DNA of 9,947 nt from Lentisphaerota bacterium (lineage in GTDB: Bacteria; Verrucomicrobiota; Kiritimatiellia; UBA8416; JAFGTH01). Positions 1 through 7,134 of the stretch are shown piece after piece. The notes beneath the pieces are model-generated. The model was given only the letters and a program-made list of their open reading frames with translations. It was not told the DNA's origin and ran no database searches. Both the position numbers and the translations under genes were made by a program. Within the stretch, counting starts at the first letter, position 1; every line of letters starts with the position of its first letter. The DNA lies in NCBI GenBank assembly GCA_016934225.1, contig JAFGTH010000049.1, positions 1 through 9,947 of the forward strand. Reading direction: 5' to 3'.

Positions 1-2
1 AA

Positions 3-116
3 ATTTTGAATAGAAAAACGCTTTTGGGCAATATTCCTTTGTCTGTGCTTTGGTCCTTGTCTGGGGCCGGCAATACGCCGGGCCAGGTAGTTGATGTAGA
101 CGCGCCAATGCGATAA
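3..116 (+). CDS. Possible C-terminal end of an upstream gene (5' truncated)
   Basis: This plus-strand frame is open from the left edge to a TAA at 114-116 and would encode the last 37 residues of a protein, ending VDVDAPMR. The other two plus frames are closed early by stops at 7-9 and 10-12. It lies 51 nt upstream of the preferred methyltransferase start and on the same strand, so it would fit the tail of the preceding gene in one transcript. The fragment is too short to assign to a family, and a 37-codon open frame can arise by chance. Confidence 0.25.
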   Translation: MLNRKTLLGNIPLSVLWSLSGAGNTPGQVVDVDAPMR

Positions 117-167
117 AGTTCCGATGACGGTCAGAAAAATATTGAGATGTTATTAGGATCCAATTTG

Positions 168-911
168 ATGGAAGACACACAGGCATCACGCGAAATCAGG
201 CACGGCAAGTTCCTTGCCCGGGGCGATCCGGAACTAACATGGGGCTGGGGAACGCCCGCCGGGCGCGTACGAGCATTGCGACGCGCGGAACTGATAGCAA
301 AAAAAGCGATGCTCGGGCCAGGCGTCCGTGCACTGGAAATTGGATGTGGCACCGGTATGTTTACCGAAATGTTTGCAAAAACAGGAGCCGACATCGTGGC
401 TGTGGACATATCCGCGGATTTGTTGGAGAAGGCACATAAACGCAACCTGCCGAATGATCGGGTCCGATTCGTGCGAAAGCAGTTCGAGCAGTGTGATACG
501 GAAGGTCCGTTTGATGCAGTAGTCGGATCGTCAGTGCTGCATCACCTGGCCATGCCAAGCGCTTTGGGAAAGATTTATGATTTATTGAAGCCTGGCGGCG
601 TGATGAGCTTCGCCGAGCCCAACATGTTGAATCCGCAGATCTTTATAGAACGGAAATTCAGACGATTATTCCCGCGTGTGTCGGCGGATGAGACGGCTTT
701 TGTGCGATGGCGCTTGGCTGCTGTGCTTCAGAAGGAAAAATTTGCCGATATTCGAATTGTGCCTTTCGATTGGCTGCATCCGTCTGTGCCGAGATCTCTT
801 GTAGGCGCGGTATCGAACTTTGGACGGGCACTTGAGAGAATTCCGGTCCTCCGTGAATTTTCAGGATCGTTGCATATAAGCGCGGTTCGTCCGTCTGCGG
901 GTTCAACCTGA
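168..911 (+). CDS. Class I SAM-dependent methyltransferase
   Basis: A 247-residue soluble methyltransferase of the Methyltransf_11/25 type. The SAM-binding motif I is ALEIGCGTG (residues 55-63). The acidic residue that contacts the ribose hydroxyls is D80 in VAVDIS, and FDAVVGSSVLHHL (115-127) and KPGG (141-144) follow as motif II and the post-II loop. The N-terminal block WGWGTPAGR (25-33) precedes the Rossmann core. The C-terminal third, rich in aromatic and basic residues, probably recognises the acceptor, which cannot be named. The ATG at 168 is preferred over the in-frame ATG at 147 because AGGA (155-158) lies 9 nt upstream; the earlier ATG has no comparable site. It converges with the glycosyltransferase operon, with 17 nt between the two stops. 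Methylation of a sugar or a glycan end group is a reasonable guess from the neighbours only. Confidence 0.88.
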   Translation: MEDTQASREIRHGKFLARGDPELTWGWGTPAGRVRALRRAELIAKKAMLGPGVRALEIGCGTGMFTEMFAKTGADIVAVDISADLLEKAHKRNLPNDRVRFVRKQFEQCDTEGPFDAVVGSSVLHHLAMPSALGKIYDLLKPGGVMSFAEPNMLNPQIFIERKFRRLFPRVSADETAFVRWRLAAVLQKEKFADIRIVPFDWLHPSVPRSLVGAVSNFGRALERIPVLREFSGSLHISAVRPSAGST

Positions 912-928
912 TTATCGTTTATAGATGT

Positions 929-2353
929 TTATTTTATTGCCGTGGCGGTATGGCGCCTTCTCAATTTGGAGCGCAGGAACCAATTAAAACACACGCCGAG
1001 CAGCAAAAGGCAATGACTGAAAGGTTTCATCTTTGATTCTCCGGCTTTTCTGGACTTGTAATGTACAGGCACCTCAACGATATGCAGCCCGTTTTCCGCC
1101 GCGCCGAACAGCAGGTCGAAATCTCCCCATTTATCGTTGCCCATATGAATGCGCCCATAATCGGCGCGTCGGAGCGCCTTGGTTCCGCAGAGAGTATCGC
1201 TGATGCGTTGGGAAAGTAACCACGAAAGAACGATGCCAAAGAAGAAATTGCCGATTTTATTCAGAAGACGCATTGCCTGTTTTTCCGGCGGGTAAATCAT
1301 TCTGGTCCCGTTCGCAAACTCGCCGCAGCCTTCGGCGATTGCCCGGAAAAATATCGGCAACTCCTCCGGAGGGACGGTCATGTCGGCGTCGAGAATCATG
1401 ACGATATCGCATCCCGCGGCGTCAAACCCTTTTCTTACGGCATAGCCCTTTCCTTTGTTTGTTCCATAGGAAATGACTTTAATCCTTCTGTCGGACGATG
1501 CCGCTTGCTCGGCAATACGGAGAGTTTCGTCAGTGGAACCGTCATCAACGATGATGACCTCAGTTTTGTTGCCTATCTCAGGTATGCGTGATACGCATTG
1601 CTCTATGTTATCTTGTTCGTTCAAACACGGCACTATTACGGAACAGCTCAGCGGTGATGAGAAATCGCGCTCGTAATGATTCACTTTCTCGGCTACCAGC
1701 GTTTGAACAGCACAGATACAGTGAAAGGCGTTAAATCTTGCGGCGATACGATTCACCTTGTCGGACAGCAGCGGAATACGTTTAGGGATCAGGAACCGTG
1801 CGCTTGTCTCGATCGTCCGGAAGCCACGCAGTGGCAGAAAGCCGGCCAGAACTTGATTAGGAAGAAAGCTGTGTTCGCCTTCCGGCATTTTCATCTTGAA
1901 TAATTCCGCCAGTTTGTACAACGGCTCCCATGCCGGGTTCATAGTAGTAATGCATAAGCGGCCTCCTTTGCGGAGAAAAAGATTTGCGTTTTCAAGCAGG
2001 TTGAGAAGATCGGCGCAATGGTCTGCCACGTCAGCAAGAATAGCCACGTCGAAAGTGTGTTTCTCGGCGAGAGGAGTTTCACAATCATGAACGCGGAATT
2101 CAATTTCAGGAAATTTATTGCGAGCAATGCGAATCATATTTTCTGAGATGTCCACCCCGAGTTTGTGTTTGCCTCGCACAGCGGCGAGAATGGAACCGGT
2201 GCCGCAACCGATATCCACCACGTTGTCGGTTTCTTGAGTATTCTCTCTGAAAAAGTTCTTCAGGCAGTCGTAGTAGTAGGAATTACGTTTCTTCCATTCG
2301 TCATATTTCGGCGCGATAGTATTGAAATGACGCGCGATCTCGTCCTTGTTCAT
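929..2353 (-). CDS. Bifunctional protein: SAM methyltransferase fused to DPM1-like GT2 glycosyltransferase
   Basis: A 474-residue two-domain protein. Residues 1 to about 220 form a class I methyltransferase: YDEW near the N-terminus, VVDIGCGTG (45-53) as motif I, and D68 in GVDIS. Residues about 235-460 form a GT-A glycosyltransferase of family 2: SVIVPCLNEQDNI (238-250) opens the fold, VDDGSTDET (269-277) binds the nucleotide, NKGKGYAVRKG (299-309) follows, and DADMT (322-326) is the DxD metal site. SDTLCGTKALRR (385-396) and YKSRKAGESKM (432-442) are typical of polyprenyl/dolichyl-phosphate glucosyl- and mannosyltransferases. No GtrA-like or multi-helix membrane domain follows; only one hydrophobic stretch is seen near 447-460. 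The likely product is a polyprenyl-phosphate-linked hexose made at the inner face of the membrane. It is the second gene of an operon, 9 nt after the DUF2723 gene. What the methyltransferase half modifies is unknown. Confidence 0.88.
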   Translation of the reverse strand: MNKDEIARHFNTIAPKYDEWKKRNSYYYDCLKNFFRENTQETDNVVDIGCGTGSILAAVRGKHKLGVDISENMIRIARNKFPEIEFRVHDCETPLAEKHTFDVAILADVADHCADLLNLLENANLFLRKGGRLCITTMNPAWEPLYKLAELFKMKMPEGEHSFLPNQVLAGFLPLRGFRTIETSARFLIPKRIPLLSDKVNRIAARFNAFHCICAVQTLVAEKVNHYERDFSSPLSCSVIVPCLNEQDNIEQCVSRIPEIGNKTEVIIVDDGSTDETLRIAEQAASSDRRIKVISYGTNKGKGYAVRKGFDAAGCDIVMILDADMTVPPEELPIFFRAIAEGCGEFANGTRMIYPPEKQAMRLLNKIGNFFFGIVLSWLLSQRISDTLCGTKALRRADYGRIHMGNDKWGDFDLLFGAAENGLHIVEVPVHYKSRKAGESKMKPFSHCLLLLGVCFNWFLRSKLRRRHTATAIK

Positions 2354-2358
2354 GACTT

Positions 2359-2364
2359 CCTCCT
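2359..2364 (-). promoter_or_regulatory. Strong ribosome binding site overlapping the upstream stop codon
   Basis: On the minus strand a full AGGAGG lies 5 nt before the ATG of the fusion protein. Its first two bases fall inside the TAG stop (2363-2365) of the DUF2723 gene. The overlap fixes the start at 2353 and implies that the two genes are read from one transcript with efficient re-initiation. Confidence 0.75.
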
Positions 2365-4495
2365 AAATATCCGATTTCGCCGCAGGTTCGTTTATATTCA
2401 TAACCGGGTGTTGAGCCTGTTCTAATTGTGCGCGGAGTTGTCGCACGTTATTTTGCGACGGGATATCGTTTGGATTGTGTTTCGCCGCCGTTTCGAAGCA
2501 AGTCAGCGCATTGTCATATGCGCCAAGCCTGATATGTGCTATTCCCATCAAATTCAGCGCCCGCGCATGTGTCGGGTCCAACAGCAGCACTTTGCCTGCG
2601 CACTCGATTGTTTCTTCAAATTCACCAAGTTCAAGCATGCAGGCGGATACATAGGACAGAATCTCCGGATTTCTGACTATTGAATAATTGTATGCCTGAG
2701 CGTACAGATATTTCGCGATTTCATAATCCTTTGTGCGAAAGTGCCACAGTGCATGCGCTCGTAAAATGATGACCATGTTTTCTCGGAAATTGGCTTTTGA
2801 ATTTGTTTCGAGGCGAAATTGCGGTCGCGAAAGCAGTTCCTTCCAGTATGTAATTTGCATATCGCGATCATAGATGTGACTGGAATTCAACCGAAAGACA
2901 ATGCCGTTCGGATGAACGATAGTCCAGAACGCGGCAAATTCAGGCATGCCGACAAACACAACGGGCGACAGCCTGTCATTAATCAGACCATGTTGCGTTA
3001 GTCGGGGTTCAAGGTATTGTTCGGGGTTCGATTGGATAAATTCGCATATCAGATTATCTGAAAGTGTTGCTTGTCGCTTATTGAGCAAGGCCGTCAATTT
3101 GTTATGCCCATTCTCCGACAGTTTGAGTACGCGCACATCCTGTCTGACGTTTTCGCAGACTTTCATGTAGAACATTGTGAAAAGAGCATTGTCATACCAG
3201 GGGAAAATCCATGCGTTCTCAGGGCTGCATTTCAGGATCTCGAGAGCGAATTCATGAGCGTGAGAGAAGTTGCTATAGTCGCATTTGTCCGCGCGTGACA
3301 ACGCAGTCCAGCCAATCGCAGACAACACCATCAATGTGACTATTGTTATTGTGCATGAAGAGCTGACGAGACGAGGAATTCTGGCATGTACTGACGTGAC
3401 GAGCTCATGGAATCCGATGCCGGAAAATAGAGCGATTATTGTGTACAAAGGGATATGGAATTCATGCAGCACATAGGTTGTTATAAAAAAATCGTCGGCT
3501 GTCAGAACTGAGGTTGTGGCTTGCATCAGCATCATAAGAATACCGTACGCCAGAAAACAGGCTGTGACGACGCTTGTCATGAACCGTTTTCTTACAGTGG
3601 AAGCGGCGAACCCGACGGTGGCAAGAATGAGCCAGCCAAGTCCAATTTGCTCCGCAAAATCGTATGTGCGGAGCCATTGTGCGATAAAATGAATTGATCG
3701 GGCAGAGAAGCGCATTGGGCCCCATTGGTTTCTCCGCAGCGACTGTAGGAATGCCGGCAGTGACTCTGGGTTGCCCCAGTCCAAGGGAGGGTCGGCGAGT
3801 GATCTAAGGGGCAGGTATAAGTAGATACACAGACCACACACGAACATTGCCGAGGTTTTCAGAACAAGTCGCCAGTCGGCGAGTATTCGGATGCGGGTGA
3901 TTACAACAGCCAGAGCAATAACAGGCACATAATAGAGCAGTGCCATATAATTGCCTGCACCGATCCCAAAAATGAATGCAATCCAGACAAGCATTCTGTC
4001 GGCATGTTGATCATTTGATAATGTGGCAACGTGCCATTTTCCCAGCAATAAAATGATTAAAACAAAGAACATGGAATTGAGAGTATATATTTCGGCTTGT
4101 ACGGCCTTTTCCCAAAATCCCGGCGCTATAGCCAGTACTAAAGCCGAAACAACTGCGGAGAGTTGCTTCCACCATTGTCCAATGGCTGGTTGCTGATGGC
4201 CGACCCATTGCAATACGACGAAATACAACAGGAGACAGGTAACAGTCGCAAAAAAACCGCACATGATATGTACGCGAAACGCGGGGCTGCCCACAGGCAC
4301 ACGTGTGGCAATATATCCGAGTATACACCATGTCGGCGAACTGGGCGGATGCGGCATGCCCAGGCAATATGCCCCTGAAATGAGCTCGCCGCTATCGTGG
4401 AAGGTGCATTCCGGCGCCGCAGTAACTACGTAAACCGACAGAATAACTGCTGATAGCAGAAAAGGGACAATAAGAGTCGTATGATGCTTAAACAT
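2363..4495 (-). CDS. DUF2723 (TMEM260-like) GT-C membrane glycosyltransferase with C-terminal TPR repeats
   Basis: A 710-residue polytopic membrane protein. The first helix (about 8-26) is followed by TFHDSGELISGA (31-42) and GMPHPPSSP (46-54), the hallmark of DUF2723, then GSPAFRV (69-75). Further hydrophobic segments lie near 78-97, 112-126, 138-152, 168-200, 213-230, 286-298, 308-325, 346-363 and 381-398. ADPPLDWGNP (234-243) is another DUF2723 signature. A soluble region of about 170 residues is followed by two to three TPR-like repeats (about 575-690), for example NLMGIAHIRLGAYDNALTCF. Human TMEM260 of this family is a protein O-mannosyltransferase. The Asp/Glu pair in the first extracytoplasmic loop (D34, E37) is the expected catalytic site of such GT-C enzymes. 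It is probably a transferase using the lipid-linked sugar made by the downstream GT2. No clear ribosome binding site precedes the ATG, but the N-terminus fits the family. Substrate and acceptor are inferred. Confidence 0.88.
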   Translation of the reverse strand: MFKHHTTLIVPFLLSAVILSVYVVTAAPECTFHDSGELISGAYCLGMPHPPSSPTWCILGYIATRVPVGSPAFRVHIMCGFFATVTCLLLYFVVLQWVGHQQPAIGQWWKQLSAVVSALVLAIAPGFWEKAVQAEIYTLNSMFFVLIILLLGKWHVATLSNDQHADRMLVWIAFIFGIGAGNYMALLYYVPVIALAVVITRIRILADWRLVLKTSAMFVCGLCIYLYLPLRSLADPPLDWGNPESLPAFLQSLRRNQWGPMRFSARSIHFIAQWLRTYDFAEQIGLGWLILATVGFAASTVRKRFMTSVVTACFLAYGILMMLMQATTSVLTADDFFITTYVLHEFHIPLYTIIALFSGIGFHELVTSVHARIPRLVSSSCTITIVTLMVLSAIGWTALSRADKCDYSNFSHAHEFALEILKCSPENAWIFPWYDNALFTMFYMKVCENVRQDVRVLKLSENGHNKLTALLNKRQATLSDNLICEFIQSNPEQYLEPRLTQHGLINDRLSPVVFVGMPEFAAFWTIVHPNGIVFRLNSSHIYDRDMQITYWKELLSRPQFRLETNSKANFRENMVIILRAHALWHFRTKDYEIAKYLYAQAYNYSIVRNPEILSYVSACMLELGEFEETIECAGKVLLLDPTHARALNLMGIAHIRLGAYDNALTCFETAAKHNPNDIPSQNNVRQLRAQLEQAQHPVMNINEPAAKSDI

Positions 4496-4532
4496 GCTGT
4501 TATCTGCGTGCGGCTGTTGATATTATCCGATA

Positions 4533-4560
4533 ACAATACTTTATCCGCATGATATATCAA
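4533..4560 (-). promoter_or_regulatory. Candidate sigma70-type promoter for the DUF2723 operon
   Basis: Reading the minus strand, TTGATA (4560-4555) and TATTGT (4538-4533) are separated by 16 nt, which would place a start near 4526, about 30 nt before the ATG at 4495. The -35 element overlaps a perfect 10-base palindrome, TGATATATCA (4550-4559). A directly repeated TTATCCG occurs at 4523-4529 and 4541-4547, straddling the -10. Such AT-rich matches are common by chance, so this is weak support. Confidence 0.3.
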
Positions 4561-4604
4561 GCTTATACGATTTTATGCTTTCGTCCGGAGCTGCGTGAAC
4601 TTGC

Positions 4605-4632
4605 TTGAGCAGGAATCAATTCTGTTTATAAT
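4605..4632 (+). promoter_or_regulatory. Candidate sigma70-type promoter for the DUF486 gene
   Basis: TTGAGC (4605-4610) and a perfect TATAAT (4627-4632) are separated by 16 nt, followed by a T-rich stretch. Transcription would begin near 4640 and give an untranslated leader of about 100 nt before the ATG at 4739. This promoter lies inside the in-frame upstream extension of the gene that starts with GTG at 4595, which supports the shorter gene model. Confidence 0.45.
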
Positions 4633-4738
4633 GCTTGTTTTTTTCGGGATCTTAGAATTGATCAGGCTTGGTCGGGTTGTATCAATCTCCGCCGTGGTGA
4701 CGGAGGATGCTTCTCGTAGTCTGACCATTGGAGGAAAT

Positions 4739-5146
4739 ATGAGTGTGGTTTTGCAGACAACTATTCTGCTTGTAATTTCCAATACTTTCATGACATTTGC
4801 CTGGTATGCCCATCTCCAGAATATGGCGCACAAACCGTGGCTGATGGCGGCGCTTGTGAGTTGGGGCATTGCTCTATGTGAGTATTTGTTTCAAGTGCCA
4901 GCGAACAGAATCGGTTACAGTGCGCTTTCCCTGTCGCAGCTGAAGATCATGCAAGAAGTGATTGCGCTCACGGTCTTCATTCCATTTGCCATTTTTTACA
5001 TGCGTCAATCCTGGTCATGGAACTATATATGGGCAGCGCTTTGTCTGTTGGGCGCCGTTTTCTTCATTTTTACCGTACCAGGAAAACCGATATCTGAACC
5101 GCCGAGTATCGTTCGTTCAGAACCATTAGCACAACCGTTACGGTAG
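4739..5146 (+). CDS. DUF486/DMT-family small membrane protein
   Basis: A 135-residue protein with four predicted membrane helices, at about 4-20, 34-50, 76-94 and 98-114. It matches the DUF486 pattern: SNTFMTFAWYAHL (13-25), SWGIALCEYLFQVPANRIGY (39-58), LSQLKIMQEVI, and LGAVFFIF near the end of the last helix. The family is related in fold to small drug/metabolite transporters, but no substrate is established. The usual family length is about 110-120 residues; here a polar tail of about 20 residues ending in LAQPLR follows. The ATG at 4739 is chosen because GGAGGA (4730-4735) lies just upstream and because homologues begin there; the frame extends further upstream to a GTG at 4595, but that extra segment is not DUF486-like. 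It stands alone, divergent from the DUF2723 operon. Confidence 0.85.
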   Translation: MSVVLQTTILLVISNTFMTFAWYAHLQNMAHKPWLMAALVSWGIALCEYLFQVPANRIGYSALSLSQLKIMQEVIALTVFIPFAIFYMRQSWSWNYIWAALCLLGAVFFIFTVPGKPISEPPSIVRSEPLAQPLR

Positions 5147-5243
5147 TATTTGAAGAGAGATATCAGTTGTCTGTCCTTGATCTTGTAGCTGTTCTGCCAC
5201 AATATCTCTGCGTCGCGATGTAATGGCGGCTCATATTACCGTT

Positions 5244-5273
5244 TTGGACTGAGTAATTGTCTCGTTTTATGAT
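5244..5273 (+). promoter_or_regulatory. Candidate promoter for the ABC transporter operon
   Basis: TTGGAC (5244-5249) and TATGAT (5268-5273) are separated by 18 nt. The -10 matches the consensus at five of six positions and the -35 at three, so the assignment is tentative. Transcription would start near 5280, just before the palindromes at 5294-5303 and 5310-5321 and about 54 nt before the permease ATG. Confidence 0.3.
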
Positions 5274-5321
5274 GAATAACTTCATGTTTGATTCAAGCGC
5301 TTGTTTTGGGCGCAATTGCGC
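5272..5321. repeat. Cluster of three palindromes in the ABC operon leader
   Basis: Three inverted repeats follow one another: ATGAA-TAAC-TTCAT (5272-5285), the perfect 10-base palindrome CAAGCGCTTG (5294-5303) and the perfect 12-base palindrome GCGCAATTGCGC (5310-5321). The centres of the last two are 17 nt apart. The third ends immediately before the GGAAG ribosome binding site (5322-5326) of the permease gene. They could be operator sites for a dimeric repressor, or RNA hairpins that mask the ribosome binding site. The sequence shows the symmetry only; the function is inferred. Confidence 0.5.
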
Positions 5322-5333
5322 GGAAGAATCATT

Positions 5334-6464
5334 ATGAATTTGATAAAGATAGCCTTTGCAGGACTTGCCGAGCGCAGGGCACGCACCTTAATTGCCGTAT
5401 TGAGCATCAGCATAGGGATTGCGTCTTTCATTATCCTGACCGGATTGGCGGGTGGTTTTCAGAAAGCCGTCAAGAATACCTACGCGGATCGCGGAACCGA
5501 TATCATCATTTATGAAAAAGACAAACCGACGATTGTAACGAGTGTAATCGGCCAGGAAGTCCTCGTGGATATCAGCACTTTCACAGGGGTCAAAGAGGTC
5601 TCCGGTGTAGTAATGGACTTCATGAAGTTGAACGGCCGGCGTGTCATTGCCTATGGCTGGGAAAGCAGCTCGTTTTTGTTCAAAGACAAAAACATAAAAT
5701 CAGGCAGGAAATTCCGGGATGGAGCCATGGAAGTAATGCTGGGCGATATTGCCGCCAGGAATTTCGGCAAAACCGTCGGGGACAGCATACGGATAGGAAA
5801 AGAACGGTTTGAGGTTGTGGGCATCTACTCGAGCAGAAGCCTTTTCGAGAGGGGTTCCATCCTCCTCCCCATCGGAGAACTCCAGAGAATCAAATCCGCT
5901 AAGGACAAATTGACCATTATAGATATCGTCGCAAGAGAAGATAAAGATCCGCACGGACGACAGAAAGAATTGACGCGCCTCAAGGAAGCTATCAAGGCAA
6001 AATATCCTTATTTGGCGGTTGAGACAAGTGATGAACTCTTCAGTGAGGAGAGCGATATGCTGCCGATGGCCCAAGGTATTGCATGGGCCATTTCGGTCGT
6101 GGCGCTTGCGATGGCGATTGTCGGAACGATGAATGTGATCATGATGTCCGTACTTGAGAAGACAAGGGAGATAGGCATTTTAATGGCTGTCGGATGGAGC
6201 AGGCTCAAGATATTCAGATTGATAGTCTATGAATCGCTTATAATCAGTATGATCGGCGGTGTGGCGGGGATTGTATTAGGCTTTATGGCGCTTGAGTATC
6301 TTCTCACGTTTCCGTTACTGGAAGGACTGATTGAAATAAGTTACAGTATCGGACGCATGACCGCAGTATGGCTTGCGGTTATCATCGTTGGGGTTTTATC
6401 AGCGATTTATCCTGCGATAAAGGCGATGACTCTTTCGATTGTGGAGGCTTTGCGATATGAGTGA
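5334..6464 (+). CDS. MacB/FtsX-type ABC transporter permease
   Basis: A 376-residue inner-membrane permease with the four-helix MacB/LolC/FtsX layout. Helix 1 is at about 19-40, a large extracytoplasmic domain spans about 41-245 (MacB_PCD-like), and helices 2-4 are at about 246-272, 292-320 and 342-362. After helix 2 comes EKTREIGILMAVGWSR (275-290), the cytoplasmic coupling segment conserved in FtsX-domain permeases. The C-terminal IYPAIKAMTLSIVEALRYE is also typical (the P-A-x-x-A...P-x-E-A-L-R-Y-E pattern, with S for P). The ATG at 5334 is preferred over a TTG at 5301 because GGAAG (5322-5326) precedes it and the family begins close to helix 1. The gene overlaps the ATPase by 8 nt. Such transporters export, or extract from the membrane, lipids, lipoproteins, peptides or antibiotics. 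No membrane-fusion protein is encoded nearby, so the substrate is open. Confidence 0.9.
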   Translation: MNLIKIAFAGLAERRARTLIAVLSISIGIASFIILTGLAGGFQKAVKNTYADRGTDIIIYEKDKPTIVTSVIGQEVLVDISTFTGVKEVSGVVMDFMKLNGRRVIAYGWESSSFLFKDKNIKSGRKFRDGAMEVMLGDIAARNFGKTVGDSIRIGKERFEVVGIYSSRSLFERGSILLPIGELQRIKSAKDKLTIIDIVAREDKDPHGRQKELTRLKEAIKAKYPYLAVETSDELFSEESDMLPMAQGIAWAISVVALAMAIVGTMNVIMMSVLEKTREIGILMAVGWSRLKIFRLIVYESLIISMIGGVAGIVLGFMALEYLLTFPLLEGLIEISYSIGRMTAVWLAVIIVGVLSAIYPAIKAMTLSIVEALRYE

Positions 6465-7134
6465 TATTGCCGTTCAGACAAGAAGGTTGTGCAGGCGTTA
6501 CGATGACGGCAGGGTGCAGGCGATTGAAGACGTTAACCTTTCAGTAGCAAGAGGTGAATTCGTGGGAATAGTTGGCCCAAGCGGATGCGGAAAGACTACC
6601 TTGCTCAACCTTATCGGCACTCTTGACGCGCCAACGAGCGGCGATGTTCTTTTTGATGGCAGGCAGTTGAAACGAAGAGAGCATGCTAAGTTTCGCTCGT
6701 GTAATATCGGATTCGTATTCCAGAGCTATTATCTTTTGCCTGCGCTTGATGTGTTGGAGAACGTAATAGCGCCGTTCGTGCCGGATTTTTGGAGACGCGG
6801 CATGTCGCGCAAAATCGAGGACGCAAAGCAATTGCTTGGACTTTTGGGGCTTGAGAACAGGATGCGCCACAATGTAAGAGATCTTTCGGGCGGGGAAAGA
6901 CAGAGAGTGGCGATAGCGAGGGCGTTGATAAATAATCCAAACTTAATTCTTGCCGATGAGCCGACGGGGAACCTGGATTCCGAGAATGGCAGGAAGATAC
7001 TGGAAACTTTCAAAACAATGCATCAACAGGACGAAAAGACGATTATTATGGTTACCCACGACGAAAACATCAGACACTACGCTGGCAGGATTATCGCAAT
7101 GCTTGACGGCAGAATAGACGAAGGAAAGAAATGA
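6457..7134 (+). CDS. ABC transporter ATP-binding protein (LolD/MacB type)
   Basis: A 225-residue ATPase with every motif intact: Walker A GPSGCGKTT (40-48), the Q-loop FVFQSYYLLPALDVLENV (87-104, Q89) with the family-typical YLLPALDVLEN run, signature LSGGERQR (143-150), Walker B LILADEPTGNLDS (163-175) and the switch histidine H201 in VTHDENI. The GNLDS extension after Walker B is characteristic of the LolD/MacB/FtsE group. It would power the adjacent permease as a homodimer pair. The ATG at 6457 is chosen over the earlier in-frame ATG at 6439 because GGAGG (6443-6447) lies 9 nt upstream and it gives the short ATGAGTGA overlap with the permease stop. The 3' end overlaps the next gene by 4 nt (ATGA), so all three genes are translationally linked. 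Confidence 0.94.
   Translation: MSDIAVQTRRLCRRYDDGRVQAIEDVNLSVARGEFVGIVGPSGCGKTTLLNLIGTLDAPTSGDVLFDGRQLKRREHAKFRSCNIGFVFQSYYLLPALDVLENVIAPFVPDFWRRGMSRKIEDAKQLLGLLGLENRMRHNVRDLSGGERQRVAIARALINNPNLILADEPTGNLDSENGRKILETFKTMHQQDEKTIIMVTHDENIRHYAGRIIAMLDGRIDEGKK

Noticed and set aside
147..167. Earlier ATG at 147 for the first methyltransferase
   Set aside because: No ribosome binding site precedes it; AGGA at 155-158 serves the ATG at 168. The difference is only seven residues and remains possible.
1473..1903. Open frames on the plus strand opposite the fusion gene
   Set aside because: They are antisense shadows of a gene with complete methyltransferase and GT2 motifs and show no family resemblance.
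4595..4738. In-frame upstream extension of the DUF486 gene (GTG start at 4595, 48 extra residues)
   Set aside because: The extension contains a TATAAT promoter-like element, does not look like DUF486, and a GGAGGA site points to the ATG at 4739.
5156..5209. Inverted repeat AGAGATAT/ATATCTCT after the DUF486 gene as a terminator or operator
   Set aside because: The 8-base arms are AT-rich and separated by 38 nt with no T-tract; this could easily be chance.
5301..5333. TTG start at 5301 for the permease, adding 11 residues
   Set aside because: The TTG lies inside the CAAGCGCTTG palindrome and has no ribosome binding site, while the ATG at 5334 has GGAAG upstream and gives the usual N-terminus.
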